Source: UBA1562 sp041653955 (GTDB lineage Bacteria; Omnitrophota; Gorgyraeia; Gygaellales; Profunditerraquicolaceae). From it: a stretch of 9,901 nucleotides of DNA. The DNA is taken from positions 1-9,901 of the forward strand of contig JBAZEH010000042.1 in NCBI GenBank assembly GCA_041653955.1, given 5' to 3'. Shown piece by piece: positions 6,501-9,901 of this stretch. The notes under the pieces are model-generated. The model worked only from the letters and a program-made list of their open reading frames with translations, was not told the origin of the DNA and made no database searches. The translations under genes and the position numbers were made by a program. Position 1 is the stretch's first letter; each line of letters starts with the position of its first letter.

Positions 6501-7262
6501 TTACTTTACTGCGACCACGCTTATATTCCAATCGGAATGGCGCACTTTATACCCTATCTTCATAAAAGGAAAAACCCCGGCTACTCTGAAGCCGCAAGAT
6601 TCAACAAGTTTCAGCATAGACTTTATATCATGGTACTTCATAAGGTGTTTCTCCGTTATTGTCGCCTTAAAATCTCCGTTATCATAATACCGGCAGGTAT
6701 AACCTATATTAGCTATCATTTTAGCTTTATCTAACCCGGTCCGTGAAACCCTCTCCACTTTCTTATTACCACAGATAAAAACCCCCCGCTTATAAGGGGA
6801 AAAACTCCTGGTTACACAATCCGCATTCCAGAAATCAAAGGTAAATATCCCTCCCGGTTTCAGACAGGAAAAGATATTCTTAAAAGCCCTTCTCAACTGG
6901 CCTATCTTAAGGATATAATCTACGCTTGAGAACATAGCCACACAGGCATCGAATTTACGGCTATGACAGAACTTTTGCATCGGAAAAGATCCAATTATCC
7001 TGATATTCTTATCCCCTGCGCATTTGCGGCGCGCCTCCTTAAGCATCCCCTTAGAGATATCCTGCCCAAATACCCTATACCCCATTGCAGAGAGACTTAC
7101 GGCGTGATTACCTGTCCCGCAGGCAACATCAAGTATATCTTTTACCGGTATACGGGTATACCTACGGAATATGCGGTCAAGATAGCGGCACTCCTTGCAG
7201 TAATCCTTTTTGCGGTAGATTATATCGTAAATCCTGGAGTAATCCCGGAAAACCTCAGGCAT
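6501..7262 (-). CDS. Class I SAM methyltransferase, resembling sugar N-methyltransferases (TylM1/DesVI type)
   Basis: A 253-residue Rossmann-fold SAM-dependent methyltransferase. Motif I is LDVACGTGNH (44-53), the ribose-binding acid is D68 in VFGQDIS, and motif IV contains FDACVAMFSSVDYI (104-117). The post-core LKPGGIFTFDFW (134-145) follows. The N-terminal YSRIYDIIYRKKDYCKEC and the MFSSVDYI segment resemble DesVI/TylM1, which methylate the 3-amino group of TDP-amino sugars (DesVI has a similar MFSS stretch after motif I). Directly following a sugar aminotransferase, it may N-methylate the amino sugar made by its neighbour; O-methylation of a hydroxyl is the main alternative. The ATG at 7260-7262 overlaps the aminotransferase stop by 8 nt, with a GAGG element about 4-5 nt upstream. 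The stop at 6501-6503 is 6 nt before the next start. The fold is certain; the amino-sugar substrate is inferred from context. Confidence 0.88.
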   Translation of the reverse strand: MPEVFRDYSRIYDIIYRKKDYCKECRYLDRIFRRYTRIPVKDILDVACGTGNHAVSLSAMGYRVFGQDISKGMLKEARRKCAGDKNIRIIGSFPMQKFCHSRKFDACVAMFSSVDYILKIGQLRRAFKNIFSCLKPGGIFTFDFWNADCVTRSFSPYKRGVFICGNKKVERVSRTGLDKAKMIANIGYTCRYYDNGDFKATITEKHLMKYHDIKSMLKLVESCGFRVAGVFPFMKIGYKVRHSDWNISVVAVK

Positions 7263-8373
7263 ATTTCCTCTTGATCTTCTTTATCTTCTCGCATACCAAA
7301 TCTGTCTTTTCTTCATCCAGGCTTAATCCGGAAGGCAGATAAAGCCCGCCCTCGGCAATGCGCTCAGATACAGGATAAGATTCTTTTAAAAAGAGCCCCA
7401 TTTTCCTGAAAACAGGCTGTTTATTCATAGGGTAAAAGAATGCCCTCGTATCTACCCCCTCCTTAAAAAGTTCCTCTCTTAGCTTATCGCGCGATATCCC
7501 GAATTCTTTCTTATCCACCAGGATCGCATACATCCAATAAACATTCTTTGCCCAAGCCTCTTCTATAGGCAGGCGTATCCCGGCTATACCCCTAAGGCCT
7601 GAATTATAAGCCCTGGCCATTAAACGCTTCTTCTGGACAAATTTTCCTATCTTGGAAAGCTGCCCTAATCCTACGGCAGCCTGCAGGTTGGTCATCCGGT
7701 AATTAAAGCCTATATCCTTATGCAGGTACCGCACCTTCTTTTGAAAGGCCATATTCCTGAAATACGCTGCCCTCTGCGCGATGGCTTTACTGTCCGTTAC
7801 CACCATCCCCCCCTCGCCGGTAGATATTATCTTGTTCGCATAAAAACTGAATGCCGCAGCGTCTCCCAGGGAACCTGTTTTTCTACCTTTATATTCCGCG
7901 CCGTGGACTTCCGCGGCATCCTCAAGTATCTTCAATCTATATTTCTTCGCTATGCGCCTCAACGGATCCATATCTACAGGATGGCCGTAAATATGCACGG
8001 GCAGGATCGCTTTTGTCCTGCGGGTGATCTTCCCCTTGACCTTAGAGATATCCATATTCCAGGTGCGTTCATCAGAATCTACTAAAACAGGGGTTGCCCC
8101 GGTATACGCGATCGCGTAAGCTGTAGCGATCATAGTAAAAGCAGGCATTATCACTTCATCCCCGGCTTTTACCCCCAATGCGAGCAGGCCTAAATGCAGA
8201 GCCGCGGTCCCGCTTGAGCATGCTACTCCATACCTGACACCGCAATAACCGGAAAACTTCCGCTCAAACTCCTTCACAAAAGGCCCTTCGCTGGATATCC
8301 AATTAGTCTTAATGCATTCACTCACCAGCCTAAGCTCTTCTTTACCGAATAAAGGATCATTTACCCTGATCAT
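7255..8373 (-). CDS. DegT/DnrJ/EryC1/StrS sugar aminotransferase, GDP-perosamine synthase-like
   Basis: A 372-residue PLP-dependent fold-type I sugar aminotransferase. Visible hallmarks are SSGTAALHLGLLALG (53-67, PLP phosphate side), GDEVIMPAFT (71-80), an LPVHIYGHP block (124-132), LEDAAEVHGAEYKG (150-163, with the PLP-nitrogen Asp at 152) and SFYANKIISTGEGGMVV (176-192), where K181 should form the internal aldimine. GFNYRMTNLQAA (222-233) is the usual substrate-loop signature. The overall pattern is close to RfbE/Per GDP-perosamine synthases, and gmd in the same operon supplies the matching 4-keto substrate. The product could be GDP-perosamine (4-amino) or, if the neighbouring cupin isomerises the ketone, a 3-amino-3,6-dideoxy sugar; sequence alone does not separate these. 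The ATG at 8371-8373 has a good AAGGAG site 8 nt upstream and overlaps the cupin stop as TAATG. Its TGA overlaps the next gene by 8 nt. Confidence 0.88.
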   Translation of the reverse strand: MIRVNDPLFGKEELRLVSECIKTNWISSEGPFVKEFERKFSGYCGVRYGVACSSGTAALHLGLLALGVKAGDEVIMPAFTMIATAYAIAYTGATPVLVDSDERTWNMDISKVKGKITRRTKAILPVHIYGHPVDMDPLRRIAKKYRLKILEDAAEVHGAEYKGRKTGSLGDAAAFSFYANKIISTGEGGMVVTDSKAIAQRAAYFRNMAFQKKVRYLHKDIGFNYRMTNLQAAVGLGQLSKIGKFVQKKRLMARAYNSGLRGIAGIRLPIEEAWAKNVYWMYAILVDKKEFGISRDKLREELFKEGVDTRAFFYPMNKQPVFRKMGLFLKESYPVSERIAEGGLYLPSGLSLDEEKTDLVCEKIKKIKRKYA

Positions 8374-8774
8374 TAAAAGTGCTCCTTGTCTCCCTCTACT
8401 CCTGAATAGGGGCCCTGCTTCACCTCTAAAAGCTTGCTGTCCTCAAGAAACTTTATCCCATGGCCTCCGGAGGCAAGAAGAATAGTATCCCCCCCATTGA
8501 GTTCAACAGTATTGACCGGGTTCTTCTGTTTATCATAAAGGGTAACCTCTATCTTTCCGGACAATATATGCAGGACCTCCTGGGTAACCAGCACCTGCCG
8601 GGCAACCAGCTTATGCGCGTGCCTCTTTATGATGTAATCTTTCTTGCGGCTGATTAACCCTAATTGCTGGGAGAATTCCGGCGGGCTGAAAAAGTTTATC
8701 CCTTCAACCGCTCCGGCATTACGCACAATAATAGCTATAACCTCTCCATTACTTTCTATTCTCTCCATCCCCAC
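8373..8774 (-). CDS. Small single-domain cupin protein next to sugar aminotransferase
   Basis: A 133-residue protein with a beta-rich cupin pattern. It shows an HxH pair in KRHAHK (H52, H54), a QEVLHILSGKIEVTLYD block (residues 65-81) ending the first cupin motif, and a second motif GGDTILLASGGHG with H105. The C-terminus has the conserved-looking EVKQGPYSGVEGDK (117-130), which I recall from uncharacterised small cupins encoded beside DegT-type aminotransferases in surface-polysaccharide clusters. Candidate roles are a nucleotide-sugar 3,4-ketoisomerase or epimerase (as in FdtA/Tyl1a, also small cupins with catalytic HxH), or a non-catalytic partner; the spacing after HxH is longer than in FdtA. 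The start is ambiguous: GTG at 8772-8774 directly follows the upstream TAG, and an in-frame ATG at 8766-8768 would give 131 residues. The TAA stop overlaps the next ATG by one base (TAATG). Confidence 0.75.
   Translation of the reverse strand: MGMERIESNGEVIAIIVRNAGAVEGINFFSPPEFSQQLGLISRKKDYIIKRHAHKLVARQVLVTQEVLHILSGKIEVTLYDKQKNPVNTVELNGGDTILLASGGHGIKFLEDSKLLEVKQGPYSGVEGDKEHF
8382..8387 (-). promoter_or_regulatory. Strong Shine-Dalgarno (AAGGAG) for the aminotransferase gene
   Basis: On the minus strand AAGGAG lies 8 nt before the ATG at 8371-8373. It is among the best ribosome-binding sites in the window, and it supports the TAATG-overlapping start of the aminotransferase. Together with the one-base stop/start overlap it suggests both coupling and independent initiation. 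Confidence 0.6.
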
Positions 8775-9602
8775 CTACTTTCTGCCTATGCCCAAAGCAT
8801 AAGCGCAGGCGCCCAGAAAAGCCGCGCCGGCCTTGACAAAATAAACATAAAAAAGCCCCAAGAATAAAATCGGGTTCTTCAGTGCCTTATAATGAAAATA
8901 TGTGCGCCGCGGGAGGCTATGATGTATCGCCAGCTCTTTATTAAATTTATAGGCCGGTATATAATAATAACCGTACCTGTAGAACTTGCGCGCCACCTCC
9001 CTTATGGTCGTGGTCTCATGGTGCCATATATAGGCGTTTACGAACTTTATCTTCGCGCCCATATCCACTATCTTCTTATGGATTATCGTATGCTCAAAGG
9101 TTATCGGGGGGTTCTTCTCAAACTCTACCCTCTTAAAATAACTTGCCCTGAAGAAACGCGGAATAGCCGTCCCCTTTACCGGGTCGTCGTCCTGCAGCGA
9201 ATGGAATATATCCTTATCATAGGCTATAACCCGCTCCACAAAAGTGTTAGCCGTAATCAGTGATCTCTCAAACAGGGTAACCCCGTCAAAACCCTCATCC
9301 TCGCAGGCGCGCACGCACCGGCCTATAACATCCGGTTCAAGGACCTGGTCTGAATCCAATATCATGATATACTCTCCGCTGCTTGCATCCGAGCCCGCCT
9401 TCCTTGCAGTAGCTAATGTAGGGGCAAAGACTATTTTAGCTCCGTAAGATTTTGCGATCTCCAACGTCTTGTCCTTGCTGTGTGAATCCATGACGACTAT
9501 CTCAATATCCCTATAATCCTGTTTTTTTACGGAATCCAGGCACTTGCTTAGTGTCTTCGCCGAATTATAGGTTGCTATATTGACCGAGACTAACTTAGGC
9601 AT
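8775..9602 (-). CDS. Family 2 glycosyltransferase (GT-A fold) with C-terminal hydrophobic segment
   Basis: A 275-residue GT2 that should transfer a sugar from a nucleotide donor to a growing glycan at the inner face of the membrane. The N-terminus has the typical VSVNIATYN strand (residues 5-13), an acidic VVMDSHSKDKT loop (36-46) and the metal/nucleotide-binding DxD as ILDSD (81-85). The usual downstream acceptor-side ED/DE acid motif is not obvious; the equivalent area reads PPITFEHTIIHKK (165-177), and a histidine pair follows at 194-195 (YIWHHETTT). Residues 243-271 are hydrophobic, probably one membrane helix or amphipathic anchor. The ATG at 9600-9602 lies inside the 3' end of gmd; a GGAG element sits about 11 nt upstream, a weak ribosome site consistent with coupling. 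The TAG stop abuts the GTG of the cupin gene. The fold is clear; donor and acceptor are unknown, although the position next to gmd suggests a GDP-sugar-derived residue. Confidence 0.9.
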   Translation of the reverse strand: MPKLVSVNIATYNSAKTLSKCLDSVKKQDYRDIEIVVMDSHSKDKTLEIAKSYGAKIVFAPTLATARKAGSDASSGEYIMILDSDQVLEPDVIGRCVRACEDEGFDGVTLFERSLITANTFVERVIAYDKDIFHSLQDDDPVKGTAIPRFFRASYFKRVEFEKNPPITFEHTIIHKKIVDMGAKIKFVNAYIWHHETTTIREVARKFYRYGYYYIPAYKFNKELAIHHSLPRRTYFHYKALKNPILFLGLFYVYFVKAGAAFLGACAYALGIGRK

Positions 9603-9901
9603 TTATGACTACACTCCGTTTCTTTCAGCCTCTTTATATCCGCGTCTACCATCATCTTAACGAGTTCCTCAAACTTTACGCTTGGGGCCCATTTTAATTT
9701 TTTCTTTGCCTTTGAATAATCCCCTATAAGCAGGTGCACCTCCGCCGGCCTGTAAAATGTCTTGTCAATCTTCACGTAATCTCTCCAATCAAGGCCAACG
9801 CGGGCAAAGGCTAATTTCACAAACTCCCTTACCGAGTGCGTCTCATTGGTAGCTATTACATAATCATCGGGTTTATCCTGCTGCAACATAAGCCACATTG
9901 C
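9590..9901 (-). CDS. gmd: GDP-mannose 4,6-dehydratase, C-terminal part (5' end beyond the window)
   Basis: This is the C-terminal ~103 codons of Gmd, which converts GDP-D-mannose to GDP-4-keto-6-deoxy-D-mannose, the precursor of GDP-fucose, GDP-rhamnose and GDP-perosamine. The fragment begins A-M-W-L-M-L-Q-Q, then has the family signature ATNETHSVREF (usually ATGETHSVREF). It continues with a tyrosine-arginine-proline stretch, YRPAEV, followed by a GD-x3-AKKKLKW block and an EELVKMMVDAD block, all characteristic of the Gmd C-terminus. The Ala codon at 9899-9901 continues the reading frame, so the Met at 9896-9898 is internal and not the start. Full-length Gmd is about 320-350 residues, so roughly two thirds, including the Rossmann NAD(P)-binding part and catalytic YxxxK, lies outside. 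The stop TAG at 9590-9592 overlaps the next gene by 13 nt, implying translational coupling. Confidence 0.95.
   Translation of the reverse strand, partial: AMWLMLQQDKPDDYVIATNETHSVREFVKLAFARVGLDWRDYVKIDKTFYRPAEVHLLIGDYSKAKKKLKWAPSVKFEELVKMMVDADIKRLKETECSHKCLS

Noticed and set aside
9593..9898. Met at 9896-9898 as the start of a short 102-residue protein
   Set aside because: The frame continues upstream (Ala codon at 9899-9901) and the sequence is the internal AMWLMLQQ segment of Gmd, so it is a gene fragment cut by the window edge.
1..9901. tRNA/rRNA genes, CRISPR arrays, insertion sequences, promoters or terminators
   Set aside because: No cloverleaf, direct-repeat array, transposase, terminal inverted repeats or GC-hairpin plus T-tract was found; junctions between genes are at most 6 nt.

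Overview
All recognisable genes lie on the minus strand and read from the right edge of the window to the left. They are packed head to tail, with junctions of 0-6 nt or short overlaps of 1-13 nt. No intergenic space is large enough for a promoter or terminator. The window therefore looks like the interior of one long polysaccharide or glycoconjugate operon, cut at both ends.

In transcription order: the C-terminal third of GDP-mannose 4,6-dehydratase (gmd, cut by the right edge); a family 2 glycosyltransferase; a small cupin; a DegT/DnrJ/EryC1/StrS-type sugar aminotransferase; a class I methyltransferase resembling the TylM1/DesVI sugar N-methyltransferases; a second GT2; a radical SAM protein with an N-terminal B12-binding-like domain; a third GT2; an HPr-kinase-like P-loop protein whose reading frame is split in two; a 62-residue two-helix membrane protein; a second class I methyltransferase; and the N-terminal 335 residues of a large polytopic membrane protein (GT-C/YfhO-like), cut by the left edge.

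The first five genes form a plausible nucleotide-sugar route. Gmd makes GDP-4-keto-6-deoxymannose, the aminotransferase can aminate it (GDP-perosamine, or a 3-amino sugar if the cupin is a ketoisomerase), and the first methyltransferase may methylate the amino group. The three GT2 enzymes, and possibly the GT-C-like membrane protein, would assemble or transfer the sugars. The second methyltransferase and the radical SAM protein are candidate modifying enzymes. The HPr-kinase-like protein is the main puzzle, because its function in such clusters is not settled and its frame is broken.

The host is an uncultured-looking bacterium with moderate GC content (by eye, mid-40s percent), frequent ATA (Ile) and AGG/AGA (Arg) codons, and weak or variable Shine-Dalgarno sites with much translational coupling. 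Base and codon use looks uniform across the window. A candidate-phylum genome such as Omnitrophota would fit, but that is an impression and not a demonstrated assignment. No RNA genes, insertion sequences, CRISPR arrays or attachment sites were seen, and no stretch longer than 300 bases lacks a gene.
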